Source: Brachybacterium avium
GTDB taxonomy: Bacteria > Actinomycetota > Actinomycetes > Actinomycetales > Dermabacteraceae
Assembly: GCF_002216795.1 (NCBI RefSeq)
Contig: NZ_CP022316.1
Location: forward strand, 2,695,205-2,759,204
Reading direction: 5' to 3'
Length of the DNA stretch: 64,000 nt
Shown here piece after piece: positions 9,331 to 21,848 of this stretch. The notes under the pieces were generated by a model. That model was not told where the DNA came from. It was given only the letters and a program-made list of their open reading frames with translations, and did not search any database. A program made the translations under genes and the position numbers. How positions within the stretch are numbered: position 1 is the first letter of the stretch; each line of letters opens with the position of its first letter.

Positions 9331-10115
9331 TCAGAGCAGCGAGGGCGCTGCGGCCAGCAGGGTCCGGGTGTACTCGTCCTGCGCCTCGGTGAAGATCTGC
9401 GCCGAGGAGCCGTGCTCCACGACCTTCCCGTGGTGCATGACGATGATCGAGTCGGAGATGAAGCGGACGGTGCTGATGTCGTGCGAGATGAACACCAGGC
9501 CCAGGCCCAGCTGCTCCTTGAGGTCGGTGAGGAGGTTCAGCACCTGCGCACGGACGGAGACGTCCAGGGCGCTGGTCGGCTCATCGGCCACGATGATCTG
9601 CGGCTCCAGCGCGAGTGCCCTGGCGATCGCGACGCGCTGGCGCTGGCCGCCGGAGAGTTGGCGCGGCATCACCGCGAGCGCGGACTGGGGCAGGCCCACC
9701 AGGTGCAGCAGGTCCTTCACCCGGCCCCTGCGCTCGGCCTCGGTGCCGATGCCGTGCACCCGCAGCGGATCCACCAGGGTCTCCTGGACCGCCAGTCGGG
9801 GGTTCAGCGCGGTGGAGGGATCCTGGAAGATCACCGAGACGGTGCGTCCCAGCTCCTTGCGGGCGGCGCGATCGCGGGCCATGGCCCGGCCGTTGAAGAG
9901 CACGCTGCCGCGGGTGACCGGCTGCAGTCCGGTCATCACCCGGGCCAGGGTCGATTTGCCGGACCCGGATTCGCCGACCACGCCCAGCACCTCGCCGCGA
10001 CGCACGGAGACGCTCACGCCGTCGACGGCGCGGATGGAGTCCGGGCGCAGCAGGCCGCCGGTGCGCAGGCGGTGGACGACGTGCACGTCCTGCAGCTCGA
10101 TGGTCGGTGCGGAGG

Positions 10116-10119
<4 letters not shown>
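9331..10119 (-). CDS. siaI: Sialic acid ABC transporter ATPase (OppF/DppF type)
   Basis: The 262-residue ATPase has Walker A GESGSGKST, signature LSGGQRQRVAIARAL, Walker B IIVADEPTSALD and the H-loop FISHD. It is the second ATPase of a peptide/opine/nickel-type importer. The ATG overlaps the stop of the permease-ATPase fusion (ATGA), so translation is coupled. With the binding protein, single permease and fusion protein upstream it reproduces the SiaE-F-G-I order of Corynebacterium glutamicum, where this transporter type imports sialic acid; substrate here is inferred from context. The usual OppF C-terminal oligopeptide extension is short. Confidence 0.85.
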
Positions 10120-12176
<2,057 letters not shown>

Positions 12177-12177
12177 G

Positions 12178-13143
12178 TCAGATGCTCCTGATGCGGGGGT
12201 TGATGAGGACGTACAGGACATCCACGATGATGTTCACGACGATGAACGCGACGGCGACCACGAGGGTCACGCCCTGCACCAGGAAGACGTCGTTGCGGGT
12301 GACGCCGTCGAGGATGAGCTGGCCCATGGCCTGGATGTTGAAGATGATCTCGATGATCACCGCGCCGCCCATCAGGTAGCCGACCCGCAGGCCGAGCACG
12401 GTGACCGGGGTGATCAGGGCGTTGCGCAGCACGTTGCGGCTGACCACGACCGGGTAGGGGACGCCCGCGCCGATCGCGGTGCGCACGTAGTCGCGGTCCA
12501 GCTCCTCGACCATCGCGGTGCGGACCACACGGATCAGCGAACCGGCGACGGGGACGCCGAGGGCGAGCGCGGGCAGCGCGATGTTGCGCACGTAGGTGCC
12601 GGGGTCCTCGAACAGCGGGACCCATCTCGAGACCAGCGCCGGGAAGAGCCCCCAGCCGCCGGGGATCTCGCCGAGCCACTGGATCAGCAGGATCGCCAGC
12701 CAGAACGACGGGGTCGCGAGCGCGGCGATGGAGAAGATGCGGATGACCTGATCGATCCAGCCGTCGCGGAACAGTGCGGCGAGCACACCGAGCACGGCGG
12801 AGATCACGATGGCGATCAGCAGGCCGAGGAAGGTCAGCTGCAGGGTGATCGGGAAGGCCTGGGCCACGACCTCGGTGACCGGGACGTTGCCGCTGGTGGT
12901 GCCGAGATCACCGTGGAACCAGCCACCGACGAACGAGAAGTAGCGCTGCAGCAGCGGGTCGTTGAGCCCGTTCGCGGCGCGGTAGTTCTCCAGCGCCTGC
13001 GGGGAGGCGGACTCGCCCAGCGCGCGGCGGGCGGGGTCCGTGGGCGAGAACGACATGATGACGAACACCAGCAGCGCAGCGCCGAGGATCATGATCGGCA
13101 GCGAGATCAGGCGTCGGCCGATCAGGCGGACGAGTTGGGACAC
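12178..13143 (-). CDS. siaF: Sialic acid ABC transporter permease (DppB type)
   Basis: The 321-residue inner-membrane permease begins at a GTG (13143) preceded by CCGGAGATC; an upstream in-frame ATG would add a Pro-rich stretch with no ribosome site. It has the family layout: first membrane helix at about 9-30, a periplasmic loop of about 60 residues, then five helices with the EAA-type loop near DYVRTAIGAGV. It follows the binding-protein gene and abuts the fusion protein. With SiaG it should form the membrane channel. Confidence 0.87.
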   Translation of the reverse strand: MSQLVRLIGRRLISLPIMILGAALLVFVIMSFSPTDPARRALGESASPQALENYRAANGLNDPLLQRYFSFVGGWFHGDLGTTSGNVPVTEVVAQAFPITLQLTFLGLLIAIVISAVLGVLAALFRDGWIDQVIRIFSIAALATPSFWLAILLIQWLGEIPGGWGLFPALVSRWVPLFEDPGTYVRNIALPALALGVPVAGSLIRVVRTAMVEELDRDYVRTAIGAGVPYPVVVSRNVLRNALITPVTVLGLRVGYLMGGAVIIEIIFNIQAMGQLILDGVTRNDVFLVQGVTLVVAVAFIVVNIIVDVLYVLINPRIRSI

Positions 13144-13200
13144 AGGGATCTCCGGTGGGGTCGGTGCACAGGGGCGGCGCGGGGCGCGAGGCACCCCCGC

Positions 13201-13229
13201 GTCGGGGCCGACGGGCGGTCGGCCCCGAC
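13201..13229 (-). ncRNA. Perfect 12-bp hairpin between siaE and siaF
   Basis: Bases 13201-13212 pair exactly with 13218-13229 over a five-base loop, 11 bases after the siaE stop. It is not followed by a U-run and the operon continues, so it more likely protects the 3' end of the siaE message, or partly ends transcription, giving more binding protein than permease. This is a processing or attenuation element by inference. Confidence 0.55.
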
Positions 13230-13239
13230 ATCGGAAGGG

Positions 13240-14877
13240 TCAGGCGGAGTTGGTCGTCGAGACGTCGATGAAGCTCAGCCCCGTCAGCGAGATCGGCTCG
13301 AAGTCGATCAGCGTGGAGCCGTTCCAGGCGGTCGGAGCCTTGCGGTGGAAGAGCGGGTACAGCGGGACCTCGTCCGAGAGCAGGTCGAACAGCTGGCCCC
13401 AGATCTCCTCCTGCTCGGAGACGTCGGTCGATTCCAGACCCTGGGCCAGCAGCTCCTGGACCTCGTCGTAGGCACCGACGCCCTTCCAGTGCATGCGGTT
13501 CTCGGTCCAGACATCGTTGCCGTACCACCAGCGCATGAGCAGATCCGGGTCGTTGCCGAAGACGGAGGGGTCGCCGGGGGCGACCATCACGTCATAGGAG
13601 TCCGGGTCGGAGTCCACCGTGTTGTACACGTCGGCGGACTGCTTCTGCTCGAAGGCGACCTCGATGCCGAGGGCGGTGAGCGATTCCTGGATGATCGGCG
13701 TGCACTGCTGGACCCAGCCGTGGTCGGTGACCAGCATCCGCAGGGAGGTCAGCCCGGTCTCGGCGAACAGGGACTTGGCCTTCTCCGCGTCCAGGGAGTA
13801 GACCGTCGAGGCCTCCTTGTAGTTCGGGTGGTCCTCCTGGACGAAGCAGCTCGCCGCCGTCGCCTGGCCGCTCAGCCCGGTCTCGATGACCTTGTCCATG
13901 TCGATCGCGTACAGGAACGCCTGGCGGTTGCGCACGTCGTTGAAGGGGTTGTCCGGGGCATTGTTGAACATCGCGAACAGCAGCCCGAAGCCGCCGACGG
14001 ATTCGACGTCGGCCGTGGCCGCGAGCTGGTCGATCGACAGGTAGGGCACCGAGTCGATGGCCTGGACGGTCTCGGACTGCAGGGCGTTGGTGCGGGTCGC
14101 CGCGTCCGGGATGATCTGCCAGCTCATGGTGGCGGCCTTCGCGGGCATCGGGCCGGTGTAGTCCTCGAAGCGCTCGAACTCGACGATCTTGGAGGCCGCG
14201 CCGCTGTCGGTCATCTTCCAGGGCCCGGTGCCGATCGGGTCGGAGTCGAAGGCCTTCGGGTCCGCCTCGACCGCGGCCCGGGGCACGATCTTCACCGTCG
14301 AGAGCCGCTCGGCGAACACGCCGGTGGGGGTGGTGAGGGTGAAGGTGACGGTGGTGTCGTCCTTCTTCTCCACGCTCTCGATGAAGGGCACGAACTGTGC
14401 GTACAGCGAGGCGTTCTCCGGGTCCAGCACCCGCTCGAAGGAGAAGACGACGTCCTCGGTGGTGACGGGCGAGCCGTCGTGGAAGACCGCGCCGTCGCGC
14501 AGCGTGACATCCACGCTGGTGCCGTCGGCGGTGGGGACCTCGGTGCCGAGCGCCGCGTACACCTCGCGGGTCACGGGATGCAGCTCGGTCAGCCCCTCCA
14601 GGGTGTGCCAGTTGACCGCGATGGTCAGCGCCGCGGAGGTGGTCATCGGGTCGTAGCCGTTGGTGCCGAGCTCGTAGCTGATGGCCGCGGTGAGGTGGCC
14701 GTCCGGATCGGCCTCGCCCGCCGGTGCGCCGCCGCCGTCGGAGCCGGAGCCGCTGCCGCCGGAGTCCGTCGGTGCGCAGGCGCCGATGCCGGCCACGATG
14801 CCGGCCGCGCCGGCGATGGCGGCAGAGCCGCGGAGGAAGCCACGTCGGCCGAGCCGACCAGTGGAGTTGGAGATCAC
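13240..14877 (-). CDS. siaE: Sialic acid ABC transporter binding lipoprotein (SBP family 5)
   Basis: The GTG at 14877 starts a 545-residue extracytoplasmic solute-binding protein. Its N-terminus has a twin-arginine motif (GRRGFLRG) and a lipobox ending GIGAC near residue 34, so it is probably a Tat-exported lipoprotein. A Gly/Ser-rich linker follows, then the two-lobed SBP_bac_5 fold (dipeptide/oligopeptide class), with recognisable segments such as RDGAVFHDGSPVTTEDVVFS. It is the first gene of the operon and faces nanR. Substrate assignment to sialic acid rests on the catabolic genes downstream and the match to SiaE organisation. Confidence 0.87.
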   Translation of the reverse strand: MISNSTGRLGRRGFLRGSAAIAGAAGIVAGIGACAPTDSGGSGSGSDGGGAPAGEADPDGHLTAAISYELGTNGYDPMTTSAALTIAVNWHTLEGLTELHPVTREVYAALGTEVPTADGTSVDVTLRDGAVFHDGSPVTTEDVVFSFERVLDPENASLYAQFVPFIESVEKKDDTTVTFTLTTPTGVFAERLSTVKIVPRAAVEADPKAFDSDPIGTGPWKMTDSGAASKIVEFERFEDYTGPMPAKAATMSWQIIPDAATRTNALQSETVQAIDSVPYLSIDQLAATADVESVGGFGLLFAMFNNAPDNPFNDVRNRQAFLYAIDMDKVIETGLSGQATAASCFVQEDHPNYKEASTVYSLDAEKAKSLFAETGLTSLRMLVTDHGWVQQCTPIIQESLTALGIEVAFEQKQSADVYNTVDSDPDSYDVMVAPGDPSVFGNDPDLLMRWWYGNDVWTENRMHWKGVGAYDEVQELLAQGLESTDVSEQEEIWGQLFDLLSDEVPLYPLFHRKAPTAWNGSTLIDFEPISLTGLSFIDVSTTNSA

Positions 14878-14972
14878 CGTTGATGCATCCCTTCTGGATG
14901 GTCCCGGCGCCGGCGGCGACGGGAGGGGGACGTCGTCCTCGCGGGTCGACGGGGGTCCGCCGCTGTGCGAAG

Positions 14973-15012
14973 ATCAGACGTATGATGTCTGATGACTGAG
15001 GACAGTACATCA
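14973..15012. promoter_or_regulatory. Palindromic operator candidate of NanR between siaE and nanR
   Basis: Two dyads overlap here. ATCAGAC (14973-14979) is mirrored by GTCTGAT (14987-14993) around seven bases, and ATGATGT (14982-14988) is mirrored by ACATCAT (15007-15013). They lie in the 236-base divergent region between the transporter operon and its GntR/FadR regulator, where a NanR dimer would control both directions. This assignment is inferred from position and symmetry. Confidence 0.6.
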
Positions 15013-15113
15013 TGGATCACGTGACCGCCACCACCGTGCGCGGCAGTCGTGATCGATCGGTGACCTGGGGATCGGACCGACGTCGCGGGAGCGACCGGTC
15101 CAAAGGAGGAGGC

Positions 15114-15839
15114 ATGGTGCGCAGCAGGAACAGGGGCAACAGCGTCGTCGAGCGCGTGCAGGAGCTGATCCTGACCGAGGGCCTGACGCCGGGGGACCCG
15201 ATGCCCACCGAGAGCGCGCTGTGCGAGCGCCTGGAGACCTCCCGCTCCTCGGTGCGCGAGGCGATGCGCACGCTGGCCTCGCTGGACATCGTCGAGGTGC
15301 GCCACGGTCACGGCACCTTCGTGGGGCAGCTCTCCCTCGCACCGCTGGTGGACGGGCTGCTCTTCCGGGCCCGGCTCGACGACGGCAACGACCTGCGCGC
15401 CCTGCGCGAGGTGGTCGAGCTGCGGATCGCACTGGACCTCTCGGTCGCGGACCAGCTGGTGGAGATCTACCGCGAATCCCACAACCCCGATCTCGAAGGA
15501 CTGGTCGAGCAGATGCGCGGGCTCGCCTCCTCCGGCCGCCCCTTCCCGGAGGCCGATGCCGCCTTCCACACCGAGCTGTTCTCCCGCCTGGACAACGGCC
15601 TGCTGCGCCAGCTCGCGCAGGCCTTCTGGGAGATCCATACCGTCGCCGTGCCGCTGCTGCAGCTCCCGCCCGCCGAGGACATCCTGGACACCGTCGATGC
15701 CCACCAGGCCATGCTGAGCGCGCTGGAAGCCGGGGACGCGGCCGCCTACCGGGCGGCGGTCATCGAGCACTACCGCCCGCTGGGGCGGGTGCTGGATGCG
15801 GCCTCGCGCGCGGAGATCCTCCCCGTCGCCCCCGCCTGA
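15114..15839 (+). CDS. nanR: GntR/FadR family regulator, probable NanR of the sialic acid operon
   Basis: The ATG at 15114 sits behind AAAGGAGGAGGC; it gives a 241-residue regulator. Residues 1-70 form the winged helix of the GntR family (PTESALCERLETSRSSVREAMRTLASLDIVEVRHGHGTF has the canonical turn). The rest is an all-helical FCD effector domain with the metal-binding Asp/His pattern (AAFHTELF, DAHQAML). It is divergent from the transporter operon with a palindrome between them. By analogy to NanR of C. glutamicum it should repress the operon until a sialic acid intermediate binds. Confidence 0.85.
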   Translation: MVRSRNRGNSVVERVQELILTEGLTPGDPMPTESALCERLETSRSSVREAMRTLASLDIVEVRHGHGTFVGQLSLAPLVDGLLFRARLDDGNDLRALREVVELRIALDLSVADQLVEIYRESHNPDLEGLVEQMRGLASSGRPFPEADAAFHTELFSRLDNGLLRQLAQAFWEIHTVAVPLLQLPPAEDILDTVDAHQAMLSALEAGDAAAYRAAVIEHYRPLGRVLDAASRAEILPVAPA

Positions 15840-15890
15840 GCCGGCGATGCGCCCGGTGCCCGCGCCGCGGCGAGCGCTACCGTGGGGGTC

Positions 15891-16427
15891 ATGAGCGATG
15901 CGCACGATCCCGCCGCGCCGGCGGCACTGGACATCTTCCTGCCCTCCCCGCCACCCGATCACGAGCAGCAGGAGGCCTTCCTCGACGAGGCCGCTGCGCT
16001 CGCCCTGGACGGCCAGCCGATCACCGTCTATCTGCAGGACGAGGACGCCTGGGCCTTCCAGGAGTGCGAGCCGGTGCGGGCGCTGCTCGACTCCGCGGGG
16101 GAGGGGGCGCTGCCGGTCACGCTGCTGGGTCTGGACATCGTGGTCACCGCGGTCTATCCGAGCAGGGAGCAGATGACCCGGTTCGCGAGGGAGGGCGGAG
16201 CGCGCCGCACCCCGACCTCGGCCGCGGCGGCGGCCTGCGGGCCCGGCGGCACGCCGACCGGCGGGGCACCGCTGCCGCGCGAGGCGGGCGGCTTCGCGGC
16301 GCAGCTGATGGGGGCCGCCCCGGCCCCGGCGCGGCCGGAGGGCGGCCCGGACATCGGCGGCCGACGCAACCTCATGGGCGGCGACCACGGCGACGGGCTG
16401 CCGGAGCCGGGGACCCCGGCGCACTGA
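15891..16427 (+). CDS. ArsD-like domain protein lacking the arsenic-binding cysteines
   Basis: This 178-residue protein starts at the ATG at 15891; a GTG three codons earlier is also in frame. Residues 6-105 resemble ArsD, the arsenic metallochaperone and repressor: an initial beta strand (LDIFLPS), then VRALLDSAGEGALPVTLLG and a YPSREQ segment near residue 93. The CCSTGVCG metal site of ArsD is replaced by a Pro-rich loop, and the only Cys lies in a Gly/Ala/Pro-rich tail (AAACGPGG). No ars genes are nearby. Function is unknown; arsenic binding is unlikely. It converges with msrA. Confidence 0.55.
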   Translation: MSDAHDPAAPAALDIFLPSPPPDHEQQEAFLDEAAALALDGQPITVYLQDEDAWAFQECEPVRALLDSAGEGALPVTLLGLDIVVTAVYPSREQMTRFAREGGARRTPTSAAAAACGPGGTPTGGAPLPREAGGFAAQLMGAAPAPARPEGGPDIGGRRNLMGGDHGDGLPEPGTPAH

Positions 16428-16457
16428 GCCCGCCCGGCCTGCGAGACGGCGATCGCC

Positions 16458-17150
16458 TCAGAGCGAGCAGGCCACCCCGTTGAAGCCGTGATTGCAGTAG
16501 CCGGTGGGGTGCTTCGCCAGGAACTGCTGCTGCTCGGCCTCGGCCGTGTAGTACACGCCGTTGCCGGCCGCGGCCAGCGGGAGCAGCTCGGTGCTGATGG
16601 TGCCGCGGCCGGCCTCGTCCAGAGCCTGCTGGTAGCGCCGCGCGGAGGAGCGCACCACCTCACCCTGCGCGGGAGAGGTCCAGTACACGGCGCTGCGGTA
16701 CTCGGTGCCCACGTCATTGCCCTGCCGGTTCGCGGTGGTGGGATCGTGCTGCTCCCAGAACTGGGTGAGCAGGGCGCGCAGGGTCTCCTCGCCGCCGGAG
16801 TAGATCACGCGCACCGCCTCGGTGTGGCCGGTCTTGGCGGAGAAGACCTCCTCGTAGGTGGGGTGCGGCGTGAATCCGCCGGCGTAGCCCGAGGAGGTGG
16901 TGTGCACGCCCGGGACCTGCCAGGCGATCCGCTCGATGCCCCAGAAGCATCCGCCGGCCAGGATGATCTCCTCATGGCCCGCGGGCCAGGGCCGCGGGTC
17001 GACGGGGGAGTCGGGGCCGAGCATGTCGGTGCCCAGCACGAGGTGCTCGCGCGCGAGCGGATAGGGATAGCGATCCCGGCCGGGGAGCGCGTCCGCGGAC
17101 GCGACCATCTCCTTCTTGTGCCCGTACAGGAGATCCATCATCTGCCACAT
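16458..17150 (-). CDS. msrA: Peptide methionine sulfoxide reductase MsrA
   Basis: MsrA reduces the S form of methionine sulfoxide in damaged proteins. The catalytic motif GGCFWG is at about residue 63, followed by SGYAGG and later HDPTTANRQGND, all typical. A Cys near the C-terminus (GVACSL) is a likely resolving residue. The ATG at 17150 is chosen because upstream sequence in the frame is low-complexity. At 230 residues it has an extra N-terminal segment of about 50 residues, common in actinobacterial MsrA. It lies 28 bases downstream of the allantoinase start-to-stop operon on the same strand and could be read from it. Confidence 0.93.
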   Translation of the reverse strand: MWQMMDLLYGHKKEMVASADALPGRDRYPYPLAREHLVLGTDMLGPDSPVDPRPWPAGHEEIILAGGCFWGIERIAWQVPGVHTTSSGYAGGFTPHPTYEEVFSAKTGHTEAVRVIYSGGEETLRALLTQFWEQHDPTTANRQGNDVGTEYRSAVYWTSPAQGEVVRSSARRYQQALDEAGRGTISTELLPLAAAGNGVYYTAEAEQQQFLAKHPTGYCNHGFNGVACSL

Positions 17151-17178
17151 GGGACCCACGGTAGTCCTGTCCCGGGCC

Positions 17179-18690
17179 TCATGCCTCCCCGTGGCGCAGC
17201 AGCTGCCCGGTCGGGGCATCGAAGTCCACCCGCTGCCCGCGCAGGTAGGTCGCGCGGACCCGGCCCTGGAGCGTCTTGCCCTGGTACGGGGTGATGGGGT
17301 TGCGGTGGTGCAGCTGACCGGCGTCCACCACGAAGGTCTCCTCGGCGGCGAACACGGCGAGATCGGCATCGAATCCGACGCGCAGCTGCCCCTTCGAGGT
17401 CAGGCCCACCCGCTCCGCGGGGGCGGTGGACATCCAGCGGACCACGCGCTCCAGATCGATCCCGCGGCGGCTCGCCTCGGTCCAGATCAGCGACAGGCCG
17501 AGCTGCAGGGAGGAGACCCCGCCCCACGCAAGGGCGAAGTCGCCGTCGCCCGCATTCTTGAGCTCGAGGGTGGAGGGGGAGTGGTCCGAGACGATGAAGT
17601 CGATGGTCCCCTCGAGCAGGCCCTGCCAGAGCTGCTCGCGGTTGTCCTCCTCGCGCACGGGCGGGCAGCACTTGAAGGCGGTCGCCCCGTCCGGGATCTC
17701 CTCAGCGCTCAGGGTGAGGTAGTGGGGGCAGGTCTCGACGGTGAGGTCGAGCCCCTCCCGCTTCGCGGCGGCGATCGTCTCCAGCGAGTCCGAACTGGAC
17801 AGGTGCAGGATATGAGTGCGACCACCCGTGGTCCTGGTGCGCTCGATGACCGCGGAGATCGCCAGATTCTCGGCATCTCGGGGGCGGGACTGCAGGAAGC
17901 CCTGGTAGGCACCTCCCGCGGTCTGCGGGGCATTGTCGATCGTGTGGGCGTCCTCGGCGTGCACGATCATCATCGAGCCGAAGGCGGAGGTCTCCGTCAG
18001 GGCCTCCTCGAGCTCATCCGCGGTCAGCGGAGGGAACTCATCCACTCCCGAGTTCAGCATGAAGCACTTGAATCCGAAGACGCCGGCGTCATGCAGCGGT
18101 CGCAGCTGCGGGAGGTTGCCGGGGATCGCCCCGCCCCAGAACCCGATGTCCACGAAGGCGCTGTCCCGGGCGAAGAGCTGCTTGTACTCCAGCGCCGGGG
18201 GGTTGACCGTCGAGGGGATGGAGTTCAGGGGCATGTCCAGCACGGTGGTCACCCCGCCGGCGGCCGCGGCGCGGGTGGCGGTGGCGAAGCCCTCCCACTC
18301 GGTGCGCCCGGGCTCGTTGATGTGCACGTGGGTGTCCACCAGGCCCGGCAGCAGCGTCTCGTCGTCGGCGAGCTCGACGATCTCACGGCCCTGCAGCGCA
18401 GCGCCGAGGGGCTCGATCGCTGCGATCCTGCCATCGCGGATGCCGATCTCGCGGGCGGCGAAGCCGTTCTCGCCCGCCACGCGACGTCCCCTCAGCACGA
18501 GATCGAACGGCCTCCCCGGATCCTGCGGGGACTGCTCATCGCTCGCCCGGGGTCCGGGGGCGGCAGCGGGGGCCTCGCCGTGCTCGCGGTGGAAGTCGGC
18601 GATGAGTCGCCGCACGCGATCGGGATCGTTCAGGGCGACCCCGGTCACGGGGGCGTCGGTGCCCTGGCCTCGGGAGTCCTGTGTCGTCAT
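17179..18690 (-). CDS. allB: Allantoinase
   Basis: AllB hydrolyses allantoin to allantoate. The ATG at 18690 follows AAGGACAG. The 503-residue protein carries a 50-residue N-terminal extension (ALNDPDRVRRLIADFHREHG) before the amidohydrolase barrel. Metal ligands of the cyclic amidohydrolase family are visible: HVH in LVDTHVHINEPG, the carboxylated Lys in GFKCFM, His in MIVHAED and ILHLSS, and Asp in IVSDHSPS. It is the last gene of the hyi-glxR-gcl-glxK-allB operon. The operon thus joins allantoin opening with disposal of glyoxylate, while the earlier uric acid steps are 17 kb away under the same operator type. Confidence 0.93.
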   Translation of the reverse strand: MTTQDSRGQGTDAPVTGVALNDPDRVRRLIADFHREHGEAPAAAPGPRASDEQSPQDPGRPFDLVLRGRRVAGENGFAAREIGIRDGRIAAIEPLGAALQGREIVELADDETLLPGLVDTHVHINEPGRTEWEGFATATRAAAAGGVTTVLDMPLNSIPSTVNPPALEYKQLFARDSAFVDIGFWGGAIPGNLPQLRPLHDAGVFGFKCFMLNSGVDEFPPLTADELEEALTETSAFGSMMIVHAEDAHTIDNAPQTAGGAYQGFLQSRPRDAENLAISAVIERTRTTGGRTHILHLSSSDSLETIAAAKREGLDLTVETCPHYLTLSAEEIPDGATAFKCCPPVREEDNREQLWQGLLEGTIDFIVSDHSPSTLELKNAGDGDFALAWGGVSSLQLGLSLIWTEASRRGIDLERVVRWMSTAPAERVGLTSKGQLRVGFDADLAVFAAEETFVVDAGQLHHRNPITPYQGKTLQGRVRATYLRGQRVDFDAPTGQLLRHGEA

Positions 18691-18754
18691 CGTCTGTCCT
18701 TCTGCTGGTGCGTCCCGGCCGCTCGTCACGGTCGGTGCTGGGGATGGGCCGCGC

Positions 18755-19975
18755 TCATCCGCCGGCGACGGGGTAGGGGTCAGTCTGCTGTGCAGGGTCC
18801 GGGTGGCGGGAGGCGAACAGCTGCTGCCCGATCTCGGCACCCACCTCCTGCAGCAGCCGAGGGGCCTCGGCCATGCTGGAGCGGGCGTCCTCCGCGCGCT
18901 CGAGCAGCGTGTGCACGGCGGCGAATCCCGCCTCCCGCAGCTGCTGCGGGGGCAGCAGGCTGCGGCCGCAGACCACGATGGTGGGGATCGAGGCCGCCTG
19001 AGCCGTGCGCAGCACGCCCAGCGGCGCCTTGCCTCCCAGGGACTGCGCATCGAGGCTGCCCTCGCCGGTGATCACGAGCGAGGCCCCTTCGATCCGCTCC
19101 GCGAGGCGGACCAGTTCCAGCACCACGTCGATCCCCGGCCTGCGATGTGCACCGAGGACGGCGAGCGCTGCGAATCCCAGCCCTCCGGCCGCCCCGGCGC
19201 CGGGCGCGAGCGCGACCTGCCCGGCAGCGGAGCCGAGCGCCTCCTCGGCGCGGTCCCGCCAGCGGGTCAGCCCCTCCTCGAGCGCGGCGACCTGTGCGCC
19301 CTCCGCGCCCTTCTGCGGCCCGAAGACGGCAGCGGCGCCCTGCGCGCCGAGCAGGGGGTTGTCGACGTCGGCGGCGAGCACGAACTCCGCACCCGCCACG
19401 GCCGGGGAGAGGCCCGAGAGATCGACGCGGGCGAGGTCCCGCAGGGCTCCGCCCCCGCCCGCGAGCTGCTCGCCGGCGGCGTCGAGGAACCGGGCGCCGA
19501 GAGCGGTGAGCATCCCGGTCCCCCCATCGGTGCAGGCGCTGCCGCCCACACCGAGGATGATCCGCTGTGCGCCCTGCTCGAGCGCATGCGCGATCAGCTC
19601 GCCGGTTCCGCGGCTGCCGGCCCCGAGGGCGTCCAGGAGCGGATCTCCGTCGGCATCGCGGGGGAGAGCGTCCAGGCCCGAGGCCTGGGACATCTCGATC
19701 ACGGCGGTGGGGGTGGCGGTGGTGTCGTCGAGGGCGGCATAGACCGCCTCGACGGGCAGCCCCACCGGGCCGGTGACGGTCAGCGTCCGGGAGGAGTACC
19801 CGGCGCTGAGCGCCGCCTGGACCGTGCCCTCGCCACCGTCGGCCACCGGGATGGCGACGATGTCGAGGGTGTCCGGCTGCGCCGAGGCGGACCGCAGCCC
19901 CTTCTCCAGGGCTGCGGCCACCTCCTGCGCGTCCGCCGAGCCCTTGAACTTGTCCGGTGCGAGGATGATGCGCAC
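18755..19975 (-). CDS. glxK: Glycerate kinase
   Basis: GlxK phosphorylates D-glycerate to 2-phosphoglycerate, feeding lower glycolysis. The GTG at 19975 is the start because AGGAGG lies six bases before it and the protein then begins RIILAPDKFKGS, the family N-terminus. Further signatures are LGVGGSACTDGGTGML and, near the end, VITGEGSLDAQS. The 406-residue length is slightly above the family norm owing to a C-terminal tail. It follows gcl with a short gap and completes the glycerate branch of glyoxylate use. Confidence 0.92.
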   Translation of the reverse strand: MRIILAPDKFKGSADAQEVAAALEKGLRSASAQPDTLDIVAIPVADGGEGTVQAALSAGYSSRTLTVTGPVGLPVEAVYAALDDTTATPTAVIEMSQASGLDALPRDADGDPLLDALGAGSRGTGELIAHALEQGAQRIILGVGGSACTDGGTGMLTALGARFLDAAGEQLAGGGGALRDLARVDLSGLSPAVAGAEFVLAADVDNPLLGAQGAAAVFGPQKGAEGAQVAALEEGLTRWRDRAEEALGSAAGQVALAPGAGAAGGLGFAALAVLGAHRRPGIDVVLELVRLAERIEGASLVITGEGSLDAQSLGGKAPLGVLRTAQAASIPTIVVCGRSLLPPQQLREAGFAAVHTLLERAEDARSSMAEAPRLLQEVGAEIGQQLFASRHPDPAQQTDPYPVAGG

Positions 19976-20009
19976 TGCTGCCTCCTGTTCGCGGCTCGGC
20001 ACGGCCGGA

Positions 20010-21821
<1,812 letters not shown>

Positions 21822-21848
21822 GATGTTCTCCTTCGAAGCAACAGGGGG

